Below are positions 20,651 through 33,179 of a stretch of DNA of 64,000 nt, piece by piece; positions within the stretch are counted from its first letter, which is position 1, and every line of letters starts with the position of its first letter. Both the position numbers and the translations under genes were made by a program. The notes beneath the pieces are model-generated. The model saw only the letters and a program-made list of their open reading frames with translations, did not search any database and was not told the origin of the DNA. Origin of the DNA: Acanthosepion esculentum (taxonomy: Eukaryota > Mollusca > Cephalopoda > Sepiida > Sepiidae); assembly GCA_964036315.1 (NCBI GenBank), contig OZ038498.1, positions 6,198,278 to 6,262,277 of the forward strand, read 5' to 3'.

Positions 20651-21031
20651 TTACATGATGATAACATTAAAACATCCAAACTTTCATTATTATTGTATGC
20701 AATGTTGTGAAGGTTCAGTCCTAGCATTTTTGTGTAGCATGTTCTGAAAAAAAAAAAAAAAAAAACTTTCCAGGAATGTATTTCAGCTTAAATTTGTAGG
20801 AAAAAGCTTGAGAGTTTCAAGTAGAAAAATAAATTGATAACCAAACAAATGGATTAAATATTTTTCTACTGTTTGACTAATACAAAACTTTGAAATGGTT
20901 TAAACCTCTTTTTGATAGCAAGTGCTCTTTGATGTTACCCAAACAAAGGTAAGAGAAAGAGTGAAAGCATTTATAAATTATTGTAGCAGTCCATGTAAAC
21001 TCCCAAGTGTAAAGACTCTCTCTTTCTCTCT

Positions 21032-21034
<3 letters not shown>

Positions 21035-21071
<37 letters not shown>
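21035..21071. repeat. (CT)n-(TA)n microsatellite
   Basis: TA run preceded by CTCTCTTTCTCTCT from 21017. Confidence 0.95.
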
Positions 21072-21074
<3 letters not shown>

Positions 21075-22260
21075 AAAATCTTTAGTTATATATGATGTAA
21101 ATCTTCAAAGAATTTGGTTTCCTTGGACCTCAGTTAGTTACAGACTGCACAAGAAATAAAAGTTGATGGATGCTAAGCCTGTATAGTTAAGAAAAAAATT
21201 AGAATCCTCGTCTATACGATGGTACGAACTAGAGTGACTTTTCTGTGCAAGTTCTCATTTCTGCTGAAGGCAACTTGTTACTGAAATATTCTCTGAATGT
21301 AAAGTATTCTAGTTGTAAAAAGGAATTGCAATTTCAATGCTTTGTGATATCAGATGAAAAGTAAATCCTAAAAAGACCCATTTATGCATTAACTTTTCAA
21401 AAAATGTCTATAGTCTCTGAGAAGGGTCATGTTTTAAAATTGGGTTAGCTTTTTGTATAACACATAAATCTCAGATCTTTTATGCCTTAAATATTGAATA
21501 ATATTTACAGTAAAGAGTTATCTTTTTTCTGTTTGGCCTACACATTGCTTTTAAGATGAAGTCTACTTACAATTTTAATGTTTGTTTAATCTATCACTCT
21601 GTGATTTTCTTCCTTATATTTCAGTAAGAACACAGTCATCTTTATTGAGCTTTAATCTATATCCTATAGGTTTTTTGGTGATTATTTTATTTTTCTATTC
21701 TATTTCTAATCTTGATATAATTTGACTTAATGTAATTTCAAATTGGGTCAGTTGTCACTAGAGTTATCTTGTCTTCATAAAAAATTTCTCTTCATTTTCA
21801 TTTAATGTTTCTGTATCTTTTATTATGCAACTTGAACTGATAACCAGAGTATTTTATGAGCTTAGCCATTTATTAATTACTTCACACTCATCCCCACCTT
21901 TTTTTAAAAAAAAAATAGGAGTAGAGGTTTATCCCTTCCTTCTTATGATTGTGCTTCAGGTTTTTTTCTAAAGTCTTCTCATTCTCTTTCACTCCCAGCA
22001 ACCCGTTCCGTCTTAGTGACATTATCACCTTCCATGGAGGGCAGTGATTAATAACAAAAAAATTACTTCTTACTTATTCCATCATGATGTCTTTATTCAC
22101 CTAGCCATGGATATAGATGTTGGTTAGATCCAGTGACTAGACCCAAAGTGTTGTGAATTCAATTCCAGGCCACAACAGTGGTGAACCAGCAACTTGGAAA
22201 GTTGAGTTAAAGGAAAATAACTGAGACATCCAGAAGACGTATGGCATGTGGAACTAGAAC
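21075..22260. other. AT-rich stretch without gene
   Basis: No gene or element recognised. The block AATTCAATTCCAGG at 22154 resembles a Pol III B box, but no A box or repeated body was found nearby. Confidence 0.4.
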
Positions 22261-22263
22261 AAT

Positions 22264-22383
22264 CTAGGACAGTGGATGAAATAAAGGGTTTGGTTCGAAA
22301 TTCCAATCACCTGAAGAAGGTTGGAGCATACAACGGCCAAAATGTTGTGAATATGGTAATGAAGATGAGGATAGCAGTCCAAG
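22264..22383 (+). mobile_element. Half copy of the 2213-type fold-back element
   Basis: Contains GGTTCGAAATTCCAATCAC, an intact CUGAAGA box, GGTTGGAGCATACAACGGCC and GATGAGGATAGCAGTCC, in the order of the right arm at 2388-2494. The hammerhead GAAA is changed to AAAA, so the ribozyme core is broken. Confidence 0.7.
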
Positions 22384-22885
22384 TAATGTAAATAATGCAA
22401 GTAATTATTTACATTATTTGGACTGTTATGCTCACTGGCAATGAAGATGAGGAGAACAGTCTGAATAATGTAAATAATGCAAGTAATTATTTACATTATT
22501 TGGACTGTTATGCTCACTGGCAATGAAGATGAGGAGAACAGTCTGAATAATGTAAATAATGCAAGTAATTATTTACATTATTTGGACTGTTATGCTCACT
22601 GGCAATGAAGATGAGGAGAACAGTCTGAATAATGTAAATAATGCAAGTAATTATTTACATTATTTGGACTGTTATGCTCACTGGCAATGAAGATGAGGAG
22701 AACAGTCTGAATAATGTAAATAATGCAAGTAATTATTTACATTATTTGGACTGTTATGCTCACTGGCAATGAAGATGAGGAGAACAGTCTGAATAATGTA
22801 AATAATGCTAGTAATTATTTACATTATTTGGACTGTTATGCTCACTGGCAATGAAGATGAGGAGAACAGTCTGAATAATGTAAAT
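22384..22885. repeat. 82-bp palindromic tandem repeat, about 6 units
   Basis: Units are nearly identical and repeat exactly every 82 bp (CTCACTGGCA at 22431, 22513, 22595 and so on). Each unit holds two inverted copies of the terminal block ATTTACATTATTTGGACTGTT, so each unit can fold into a hairpin of about 70 nt and adjacent units can also pair through AATAATGTAAATAATG. The array grows directly out of the terminus of the half element at 22264. Confidence 0.92.
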
Positions 22886-22899
22886 AAATTCGAATACAG

Positions 22900-25290
22900 T
22901 ATTTTCCTTGGTGAACATAGAAATTTTTTCCTAAATTATTAGTGACAAGATTGCATGTTTAATAAAATGTATTAAAAACAGTCACACATTTAAACTAAGT
23001 TTATTATTTATTTTCCTAATGATTGAGATTCTCTGTTCTTCTTTTGCCAACAGCCTGCCATATTCATGATGCATTTCATCAAACTTTATTTGCTATTTCT
23101 GGAATCTCAATTAATGACATAATGGGATGAAAGCAACATTTGAAAATCCTTCTGGTCAGGTTGTCAGCCTACATAATTTGTTATAAATCAGATAAATAAT
23201 TAGAAACGTCTATGCTCTTGTTGAAGATAAGTAGAGTGTTTAAGTGTCCTTTTGTGGTGTACATTAAAAGCCTGGTAAGAAAAACCTGAAGACTTTGTCT
23301 TTTGTTGTGATGATTTTCAGATCATTGGAATCTTTTGAGAGAGAGGAATACAAATGTAATATATTGTAATTCTATGCAGCATTCTTAGCGGACGATGATT
23401 GCTCGTCAAAGTTGAATACTACGATGAGAAATCCCCAAAGGTTTATTTACTTGGATTTTATTATTTGTTAGAAATTAACGAGTCAGATTGAATCTTGAAA
23501 TGAGAATAATTTGTTTACTTTGTTTATTTTGTTTTTTGCTTAAAACTACTTAAAGTTATTTAATGATATTACAATGGTTTGCAATAAGGTATTTGTTACG
23601 AAGTGAATACATTTATATATATATATATATATGAGAGATAGACAGACACCCTGATAAAAAAATAGACATGTGTATTCATGTATGCATTTATGTTTGCATA
23701 CATAGGGAAGTCAGGGATTGTAAATGCAGTAAGGTAGTTTGTAAAGGAAAACCTGTGTTGTCTTGTGGTTATACCCATTCAAGAGAAAGGTGTTGGTTAG
23801 TCAGTCCCAAGAAAAAAATCCTTCTCCTCCCCAAGGCTGTTTGTGACTGTCTTCAGCAATCTCCTGGAATGGTACTGAAACCATGTCTATTGGCATTTAC
23901 CTTTCCAGTGAATAATTTCAGTGATGTGGTGAGCAGAGGCTTACTGCATGGATGAAAGTCAGTCCCCTCCATAGCTGCCTGGTCAGGCTTTGTTCACTGG
24001 GGAAACAGCTGTTTAGAGACTGTACCGGAAACATCATCCAGCGCACAACTTTGTCGTCTTCTGAAACGGATCAATTCCTAATCTAAAGAAGTAGCTACTT
24101 TTGTTAGTCTTGAAATTAGTCTTCCTTCAAAAATATATTCTTTCATGTCTTAAATAAAATATGACTAAAATAAAAATTAATAAGAAGATCTTCCGATTAT
24201 AAGCATCTTTTGAACGACACTGTTTATTGTCATTTATATAAATTTAATTTCTACAACATATGCCCAATGCTTATGTTACTTTGTTAAAAAATAAAACGGT
24301 TACTTAATGGTTATTTAAAGATTGAATAAATGGATTAAAGGGAGCCATTCAGCTTTTAATTAGTTTTCTTTGAATGTTGATTAAAATGTACAATCTGTTC
24401 TTGTTAGTGTTTGAAATGTTTTCTTTCTCTCATGTACTGTTTTGAAGTTTCTAACAAACATGTGGCTTTATTGATATTCAAGAAAATTGCTTTCACTTGT
24501 GTTAATTACAGCTTTTAATAAGGATAATGTTTCTTGAACTGTTATTGTTCCAAGTTGTCATTATTACTTACCATTTGGTGGAGATTTGCCATATAATAAC
24601 CATCTGTGAAGCAAAACTCACAGTTTGTTCTTGTTTTCTGCTCAAATAGAAAAAAGTCAATCATTTCTGATTAAAACTTTCTTAAGTTCTGTTTTTCTAT
24701 GTACCTTCCTTTTCTTGTTATCTACCGTGTTGTGAGTCATACTAATTAAAAAAGTCAACAATTTACAATTTAGTCTCACTAATAGCTTTCTGAGGATAAT
24801 AGTGAATTAGGAAATACAAGTTTTGTGGTTCAATCTCCAGTGTTAGCTTATGAAATATATCGAGCAAAAGAATATTTTTCTAAGTTGGCTGAGTTACCGA
24901 CATTAGTGTTAAGTATTATGAAAAGATAGCCCACTTCCTAAGGTATTAAATTTAAGGTAAAATATTTGACAGCAGCCAAGACATCTTAAGAGATGTTAAA
25001 TTAGTAGTAGAGAAGAAAGCTGAAGATTAGAATATCTTTCATTTAAAGTATTTCATTTGGGAAACTTATCATATACTCAGCTCGATAAGGAAAAGGCTGA
25101 TTTGAAATAGAGAAAGTTTTGTGAAATCTAATGTCTGACTATAATTTGATTTATGCTTTTTGGTTAAATGAATTAAAAATGAATTTTCTTTTACCTGTTG
25201 TACATGTGATGTTGTAAATACCTGATTGGCATTCCCCGAAAATTATCAAAAATCCTAGATGATTCTCATATAAGTTTATGAGAGAAAACC
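22900..25290. other. AT-rich stretch without gene
   Basis: Short TA run at 23615-23632. A slightly GC-richer segment at 23750-24060 has a 95-codon plus-strand frame without recognisable motif. No exon or repeat could be supported. Confidence 0.45.
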
Positions 25291-25298
25291 ATTCCGAA

Positions 25299-25846
25299 TT
25301 TACATTATTCGGACTATTGTCCTCATCTTTGTCACCATATTTATTACCACCTCCTCGACTCTGGCAATGATATTCAAGTATGGCACTCACCTGATGATTG
25401 TGGCAAAGTTGAGACTGACTTCTCAGAGTCACTCAGCTGATATTGGCTGATGTTGACTACTGCTTTCATTTGTGGGTGATGGACCTTGTGCATCACCTTC
25501 TGATCTTTCAATCTATTAAATTTTGTACTTGGCGAGCCTTGACTACATCGAATTCATGTCTGAAGGATTTATCCAGGTCATTTTGGATCTTTCTCTGGTC
25601 TTCTTTATTGGTAATTCTGTTGAAGAAATCCTTGAGCCTCTGGAAAATAGGAGCTTGTAGTCTCTGTTTTATCCAACGATTCTCTCTTGGACAAGAGCAT
25701 GTCCCGCTTTTTCTGTGACCAGACGGGCTCTCCTTGAATTGACAGGAAGTCTTGGTGCCAAGCCTGAAGGGATGAGTTGTAGATCTCAGCATCGGTGTAA
25801 TAAATTTGGCGACAAAGATGAGGACAATAGTCCAAATAATGTAAAT
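25299..25846. mobile_element. Inverted-repeat element with coding remnant (2213-type ends)
   Basis: The ends (25299-25352 and 25795-25846) are inverted copies of the block TACATTATTCGGACTATTGT with CCTCATCTTTGTC, as in the fold-back elements at 2213 and 40876. Unlike those, the centre is about 440 bp of different sequence. On the minus strand it is open at 25508-25795 and reads RENRWIKQRLQAPIFQRL, then KEDQRKIQNDLDKSF and HEFDVVKARQVQNLID. The protein is charged and probably helical; I do not recognise its family. The right flank repeats the ATAATACCTCATCTCAGAAA block seen at the other copies. Confidence 0.6.
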
Positions 25847-25869
25847 AGTGTACATAATACCTCATCTCA

Positions 25870-26925
25870 GAAATATAGACACAAAACTATTCATATTTGG
25901 TGAATCTGACTTTAGCAACATCTAAAATGTCTTCAGAAGATTTTAAAATTCTTTCTGAACAAAAAAACAAAACAAAAAATAAAACAGGAGAGCCACACAC
26001 ACATTTTAGAAAGTAAAGATCAAAAGGGCAATGTTCTCGGCTAGAATAGATCTGAGAAAGATATTTGGGTTTGGATTTTATTTTATTTATCATTATTAGT
26101 ACTGAAATGAAAAAAAAATGATACTTTTAGAAGCTGTGTATATTTTAATTATATTTCAAATTTTAGAATTCAATACAATATTTATTGAAGGATAGATCAA
26201 AGCATATATATGCATCTATTAATATGAGAAAGATATGTTGTGCTTAAGTGTGTATGAAAATGTTTATGAAATCTTCATTACTGATAAAGATCTTCAAAGA
26301 TCAAAGAGGAATTGTAAATGGAGTTCATATTAGTTCATTATGTCCGTAGGTGTGAGTCGTGTGCAATAATAAAGAAAAATATCATAAAAATTGAAAATAG
26401 CTTCAATTTTTATTCAGCTATGAGGATTTTGATGACTGGTAAAGTTCATGTTTATTGCAGTTCATGTAATACTGAGGGTGCAGAAAAATATATACTAAAA
26501 GTTTTTATCTTCCAAATATTTATTTCCTCTATTTGAACTTGTTCAGAATTGAAAATGAGAAAATGAAGAAGTCTTGCAAATCATTATTGTGGTTGTCAAA
26601 TTGAAGATTTTTCACAATGATTATTGAATCTTCAAATTCATCATGTGTAGTTTTAATATTTATTGTTAAAAGATTTACTAATTTTATTTGTAAGAATATC
26701 AGATTTCTTTATTATTCCAATCATATTTTTTACCAATCTTTTCATTTTTGATGGTTCTTGGACTTTGATAATTTTATGTCTTTCTTGTTGAGAAGTCAGA
26801 GTATATCGGCCTGGATGTTGTGTTAACAAAACAATAAATACAACCAAAATATTTCATCTCACTATTTTCAAAAAACAGATTTTATTTCCAAAATTTGCGT
26901 CCAAAATCTCTTTTAATTGTCTTCT
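25870..26925. other. AT-rich stretch without gene
   Basis: Nothing beyond chance frames and A-rich tracts. Confidence 0.45.
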
Positions 26926-26929
26926 AGAA

Positions 26930-27690
26930 ACCTTTTTGCCTCTCCTCATCATGGCTGATGCTAACCTCCAGGAGAGTGGCCCATTGGACTGCCTTGGGCT
27001 AACGTTTTCCATTGACTAAGTGGAAAGATTATAGTGAATCAATTGCTAAGTCTTCTGCTAAAAAAGTTGGTTCACTGTGTTGTGCTAGAACAATTTTTTC
27101 TTGCCAGAATCTATCTTACTTATTTCTAAGACTATCATTTGTCTTTGCTTTGAATATTGCTGCCACATATGGTCTGGTGCTCCTGCACCAAATATTTAGA
27201 GATTCTTGATGAATTCTGTGATGTTATTGGTCCTAACCTGGCATCTCAGCCTCACTCATTTTCCTATCAACATAACACAACTTCTCCATGCCTTTTCTAT
27301 AAATATTTTCATAATTGTTCTGATTCACTTTCCTCTATAGTACCTAGACTTTATAAATGTAAGCACAGTACTAGATTGGCGGCAAAGTGTCATCATTTTA
27401 CAGCTGAAATGGCTACATGTAACCGTAAGTTCTATGCTAACGGTTTCTTCTATCACACTTCTTGCTTGTGGAACTCTCTTATGATTTCTTGCTTTCCAGT
27501 CAAATTTGATGTTCAAAAGTTTAAATGCAATGTTAATTGTTATGAACTGTCTTCTTAATTCCAGTTCTTTTATTGTTCTCTCTCCTTAGTATTTTTTCCC
27601 CTAATATTCTCGTAAACTCAGTAACCCCCTTGCATCTTAGGGGCTTTATTTCCTTGCTTGGGGTGAAATGATTACAGAAAAAGAAAGTGG
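26930..27690 (+). pseudogene. LINE family 1, 3' fragment
   Basis: Reads, with frameshifts, MADANLQES (26950), KWKDYSESIAKSSAKKVGSL (27018-27078), the WSGAP-like region, LFYKYFH (27292), STRLAAKCHHFTAEMATCNR (27370-27430) and CLWNSL (27466). It ends with the 3' UTR block CTTTATTTCCTTGCTTGGGG and GTGAAATGATTA at 27645-27675. Order and sequence match the copy at 44172-45032. Many stops, so inactive. Confidence 0.8.
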
Positions 27691-28139
27691 GGTGGGGAAT
27701 ATGTATGTATTTTTGGATAGTAAATCTACCAATTTATGACTACCACTGCCGTTGCTGATGTTATGCTAATTCCATATTCCTCAAAGTGTAAAAAAAAAAA
27801 AAATAATATAAGGATGAGATGTAGATTAGTACATAGTGTGAATTAGTATTAGTCGAGATATATCAGCTCCTATAAGATTGTGTGAGATTAGTATAAGGCC
27901 ATCCATCAGAACAACCAGCTATGAATGAAGCACAAGTCCACAAGTCCAGCTATTGACAACCGTAACATTGTAATTAAGACTTCAAATTCCTTAGTGTATG
28001 GATCAGTTATAACAAAGTGAGTGCAAAAGGAAAACATTGAATAGACAGTGCCAGAAGAAGTTTTGCCCAACACTACAAACTGCTCCAAAAACAAAACATG
28101 AACCTGAAAACTTACGTCATGTTCTTAAACAGCCTTTTG

Positions 28140-28505
28140 AGATGAAGTCTTTCATATGGATGTCATGCATGGCGCCAGACCCATTCAGAAATATCTAAAT
28201 GGTCGGCTGGATACCGCTGATTTGAAAAATGGCTTTGACCATCCTTCTTCGAACTTTGTGGAATGGTGCTACAGAATCATAATAAACTGTACTGGATAAC
28301 AGAAACCACATCAGTTGATGACGATGAACAGCAGCAAAAGCTAACATGAATAGCACATAGAACTTGAAGAGAAAATAATGACATAATAACAATATTGACA
28401 TTTCGCTTTACTTCAAATAAAAGGTTAGGAAAGAAAATACTGCAAAGAGAGATAGCAGCTACTTGAGAAACCTGTTTTCCTGAGACAATGGAATTGCCAT
28501 GTGCC
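28140..28505 (+). pseudogene. LINE family 2 C-terminal fragment
   Basis: Inverted relative to the copy at 57910-58390, with which it shares TTTCATATGGATGTCATGCA and ATTCAGAAATATCTAAATGG, then the degraded tail corresponding to ITKKELYQITEATS, RENNDII and EKPV. Numerous stops. It runs directly into a family 1 LINE piece at about 28505. Confidence 0.7.
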
Positions 28506-28890
28506 TTTTCTATAAACATTTTCATGATAGTTGTTCTGATATACTTCTATGATACCTAGACCCTATGAATTTAAGCGCACTACTAGATTGGCAGCAAGAT
28601 CTCACCATTTTAAAATTGAAATGGCTAGATGTAACCGTAATGTTTCTTCTCTCGCACTTCTCGCTTGTGGAACTCTCTTCCTGCTTCTTGCTTTCCAGTC
28701 AACTTTCATCTTCAAAAATTTAAATTCAACATAAATCGTTATCTTCTGTCTTCTTAATGTTCTTTTATTATCCTCTCTCTCTCTAATAATGTTTTTTTCT
28801 TTCTCATATTGTCTCTCAGTCAGTAACCTCTTCTATCTTAGTGGCTTTATTGCCTTGCTCGGAGTGAAATGATTAAAATAATAAAAATCA
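28505..28890 (+). pseudogene. LINE family 1, 3' end
   Basis: Reads LFYKHFH, then RPYEFKRTTRLAARSHHF and EMARCNRN (28555-28640), and ends with TTTATTGCCTTGCTCGG and GTGAAATGATTAAAATAATA. This is the same 3' end as at 27690 and, reversed, at 43953. Confidence 0.78.
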
Positions 28891-31065
28891 AGTAGCTCAA
28901 TATGGTCATGTGAAATTCAGATGATTTATTCATTTCTATTCAAATTATCTTTGCTTAATTTGTTCTGTAACATTGCTTGATTAATAATTAAGCTATTGAG
29001 ATTATATTTTTTTTATCATAAATCATCTTTTATGTGAGTTGATTGTTATTTACTCTCTTGAAATCTATTAAATAAATTATTTGTTTCTTCAGGTTGATTT
29101 TATAGTTGCATTTATAAAGGGCGTGTATTTAAGTCATTATTTTTTTATTTATAAAATATATAGGGACACAAACTTGATAAACTGTCTGGATTTTACTTGC
29201 CTCTAGAAAGATACTTTCTGATAAAGTCCATTAATTCTTAATTAGAAATTTCAATAGAATTTCTCCAATTATTTAAGGTGTTTCCTTTTAAATACCTGTT
29301 GCTGACCCAATCCACTTAAAATATTAAATTTCTATAAATTTCTATGAAGATATCCTGTCATGTGAATAGCATTTTCTGATGTAATTCTATACATAATTTA
29401 GATACAATGCCTGTTATGTTCACATCTCTGAAGATTTATAATGATAGCATTTTTATTTTGAAATATGTGTGTAATATATGTAGGTCTATGAACACATTGA
29501 TCTTTATAGTGATTTACTTAGCATAACTTAGAGGTGACACAAGGCCATAAGTATGGAGCATCCATCTTACTAATCAGTTGTAACTGTTCTAGCAAGACAA
29601 GCTTGTTAACCATTACACCAAGTCAACGTGCCAAAGTTTAATTCACAAATAAGGTACAATAAGAAATTGACAAGTTGTCATAGAATAACAAAATATACTC
29701 TGATAAAAATTATGTGATTGATTTTTCTTTTTTTAGAGAACATAGAAACTTCCTGTAAGTAAACTAGGATTGCAAAGGAAATATTTGTCGCAGATTATTT
29801 CCACGTCACAGAGAATAAATCACCAAGTTCCAACTTGAACATCGGGGGCAGAAAGAAATGCCGAAAACTCGATTCGCAAATACTATCTCGCTAATCAAAA
29901 TGCACACCACCAGTCAGAAAAATAACTCATTCTCCACCAAACGCGGTAGCCAAAATTGCCGAAATTCACCAGATTTGAGAACACCAACTGCTTTTATCGA
30001 GTGAACATATTTTTCCATTCGTCGACAGCTGAGAGACAATCTCCAGTATTTTGCATATCAAAGTACGTTTATTGCAACTCCTGCGTCAGACTTTTTTTTT
30101 AATTCAAATATTCCGTCTTCAGCATGTCATGCGGAATATGTGCCCTTTTGTTTGGTAATTAATTTTTTTTTTCGCCAGCTTTTCCGTCGTAAAATACATC
30201 GCCGTTTTCTTCACTATACTTCCACATACAGTTTTTTATTTGCTTATTAAATCAAAAATTCAATTTTTTTTCTCACTTAAAAGAATTTTACAGCTTCTCT
30301 TTGGCTTATCTGCCTCATTACTTTTGTACTTTGGGATGGTTATTAAGCAAAACTTAGGAAATTTATTTCTGGAGTTGATTGTTGGTGACTGAAAAGCATT
30401 GAAAGTAAAGCTTGTATATAACACAGTGAACAACTGTATGCAAAATATTACAGGCACTCAAGCAGATAAGCCAGATTGCTTGCTAAGATTCTGTTTTCAA
30501 AATGATTCGCATACCGAATAAGTATTATTAAGTCCATTTATATTTGTCCGTTTAAAAACAGAAACTAGATTGAAGTGATCTATTTTCGACAATGAAAAAT
30601 GATATCTCATAATAGGACTAAAATTAAATGAGTTATTTTTATTTCTCTTGTACTGAAAAAGGAACATCTAAGATCAATGATTCCTGGTAATTTTTCTCTT
30701 TATTCTACAAATAGAACTGTTTTGTACTTATCATCTGCTTTTGACAAACTACTGTCACTTCTCTCTTGAGAGAGCCAAATAATTTAGTGAAGCTTTGATG
30801 AATATCTGTTTGGCAAAGTTTCTTTGTTTTTGGTTTTATTCTAGAAATCCAAGAATAAAGTGAAGAATGACAAGGCTGTCAGGAATACGAATACTTAATT
30901 GAACTGGGAAAAGTATTCACAGAGGAAGTGTATCAAAATACATAAAACATTACAGTTCCTCTTGTTTGCAGCTCAATTCTTTTAATTAATCATCTTTTAA
31001 ATTTAAAATTTCCCCCTATAGAAATCATATGGACATGCATTATTATAAATCAAATACAATTTGTT
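28891..31065. other. Stretch with candidate short exons only
   Basis: Mostly unique AT-rich DNA. A tRNA-like A-box block (TTGGTGTAATGGTTAAC, minus strand, about 29607-29623) has no clear B box. Two sequences bordered by good splice signals are noted: 29737-29754 (acceptor TTTTTTTAG, donor GTAAGT) and 30845-30898 (acceptor TTTTATTCTAG, then 17 codons and TAA). Confidence 0.35.
30845..30898 (+). other. Candidate terminal coding exon
   Basis: A pyrimidine-rich acceptor (TTTTGGTTTTATTCTAG) is followed in frame 0 by 17 lysine/asparagine-rich codons (KSKNKVKNDKAVRNTNT) and a TAA stop. Codon use is not distinctive at this length, and no partner exon with matching phase is proven. It may be a chance splice site. 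Confidence 0.25.
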
Positions 31066-31069
31066 TTGG

Positions 31070-31375
31070 GCTTATGGCCTTATCATGTTGGAACACCAGT
31101 TCCCATGCAATCACTGAAGTTAAGCAACATTGAGCCATGTCAGTACCTAGATGGGTCACCACTTGGGAATACCATGTGCTGTAAGCTTTGATATTAAGGT
31201 GGTGTTATGGATAATGGTTCAGGATTGTTAATCAGAGAACCGAGTTCCAATTCCAGTTGGGTTCATTATATTCACTTACACGCAAACACCTTCGGGAAAG
31301 GTATGAATCCGCCTTTTCTCCCCAAAGTTATGGGTTAATTGGTAAGACTTGTATCAATAAAAATCATTATTGTCT
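31070..31375 (+). mobile_element. 5S rRNA-like head joined to tRNA-like SINE (family A tail)
   Basis: 31070-31188 follows the whole 5S rRNA: CATGTTGGAACACCAGTTCC, TCACTGAAGTTAAGCAACAT, then TACCTAGATGGGTCACCAC and TTGGGAATACCATGTGCTGT with the internal control region. It is followed after about 10 bp by a tRNA-like unit (31198-31262, B box GAGTTCCAATTCC) and the family A body (AAGGTATGAATCC, AAAGTTATGGGTTAATTGG). The other family A copies in the window lack a 5S head, so this is either a true composite SINE or a 5S-like element inserted beside one. Confidence 0.7.
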
Positions 31376-31399
31376 GCAAAAAGAAAAAAAAATTCTTAC

Positions 31400-32340
31400 A
31401 ATCTAAAAATATTTTCTGTCTGTTTTGTGTTCATCTAGGCATAGCACAATTTCATCACATCACATGTGAGAAAGAAGAATTTTTTAGCAAAGATGAATAG
31501 AGGTTCCAGTATGAGCATTGAAAAAAGAATGTCAATTCAGGTTTTAACAAAAAATTTCTGATAACTTTTATTATTAAGAGGATAAAACATTAGGGTTTAA
31601 GCATGTAAAAATGCTACATGTCAGTCTGTTAAGGAAAGCCTGCTACAAAGAGAGACATGATAAACTTAACACATGTATGCACTTGACTTGTCCTAATAAA
31701 ATTTGAATATGTTTTTATGCCTGAATAGAAAAAAAATAAGAAGCTATACTAAACAAAGAAAAATTTATGAAAAAATATTTCAATTGCAGGATTTGTGATT
31801 TGCACATTAAATTTCCTTTATTAAATGTTATTAGCCATTTATTTTTGGCCAGTTCATTAAAACAAATTCCAGATCAAATTAATATCAATAAATCATTTGT
31901 CAACATTTGGATAGAGAAGAGTGACTAACTCTGCACATAGTACAGGAGAAAATGTATTCAGGTCGCTTTGCCCATTAAAATTGAATATTATGTACTCAAG
32001 CCCTGGGGACGGTCCCCCTCCAGGTAATATCTCTAATTTGGAAGGTGGCCAGAGTCATTACCTGGCACCTTAGGTATCCTCAACAGGGGATGTGCCTAGC
32101 GGGAGTGGGCTCTGTCTTTAGTTCACCTCTATGTGGGCTATCAGTCTACTTTAAATGTGACCTTGTGTCACATTACACTTGAGTGGGCACGGTGCATATA
32201 AGTATAAAACACTCACCTATATATATAACTGAATGGGTAAATATATGTAGGTATATGAGCAAGCGATCATATACAAAAACATATAAATACTCTATAGATA
32301 TATAAATATTCTATACAGTGCTCAATGTAAAGTTACAGAG
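31400..32340. other. Stretch without gene
   Basis: A GC-richer patch at 32000-32190 (starting GCCCTGGGGACGGTCCCC) stands out from the AT-rich surroundings and may be an unidentified repeat. No coding signal. Confidence 0.4.
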
Positions 32341-32367
32341 CTATTTAATATATGTGTGTGTGTGTGT

Positions 32368-32452
32368 GTTATATTATATATATGTGTTTGTGTGTGTTAT
32401 ATTATATATATGTGTTTGTGTGTGTTATATTATATATATGTGTTTGTGTGTG
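32368..32452. repeat. 28-bp tandem repeat, 3 units
   Basis: The unit is GTTATATTATATATATGTGT then TTGTGTGT, directly following a (TG)n run at 32352-32368. Confidence 0.9.
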
Positions 32453-32801
32453 ATATGGGCATGTTTGGTTGACAACCATAGAAAATTCTTTAAGGTTTTT
32501 AATTATTTTTTAATTCAGTTTGGAACATTTTTCTGGTTTCCAGGCAGAGTTTTAGCATAAGTTGTTCAATATATTATTAGTGCTTTGGGCTTTCATAAGC
32601 TGTTCTCAAAGTATTTTGTAAGTTAATTTTTTGTCTATAAATATCCATAGTGTTTTTTCGGTTGTTTTCGAGTGTGTTGCATCTTCACATATCAGTGGGT
32701 GCCATATTAGGTTTTTCAATTAGTTTGTTACCTCAAAAAAATGTGTATATTTTTGTCTTTAGACAAACATATATTTATATATACACAAAGAGATAGACAA
32801 A

Positions 32802-33066
32802 CACTATAGTCCAAAAATTAGTAAATTTCATACCTTCTTTGCTTTAATTAACTTTTAATAAGCTAGGATATTGTAACTATTTAATTAATTAGTACATGAT
32901 GTTCAATTTGTTAGGAATTATCTAAAATTTAAAATACACCAGCATGGTGGGTTAGTCAAAAAGAATACATGATAAAACCTTGAAGGAAGAGAAAGGCATA
33001 CAGCCTTCAAGTTTTAGGTGATTCTTCAAAATTCAGAGGGTGACTCCAAACTTTTGGTCTGTAGTG
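32802..33066. mobile_element. Tc1-type MITE (265 bp)
   Basis: The ends are imperfect inverted repeats (CACTATAGTCCAAAAATT at the left; reverse complement CACTACAGACCAAAAGTTT at the right), with TA after the right end. The interior is non-coding. The CACTACAGACCAAAAGTTTG type of end is common in Tc1-like transposons. Confidence 0.65.
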
Positions 33067-33179
33067 TAAATATACTACAGCTCTGATATACACTATATAT
33101 GCATGCATTGAATCCATATCCAAGAAAGACAGGTGATGGTTAAGTAAATTCTGTGTTTTTAATGAACACAAGTCAATTA

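Noticed and set aside
29565..29640. tRNA gene on the minus strand
   Set aside because: An A-box-like TGGTGTAATGGTTAAC is present, but there is no B box or cloverleaf.
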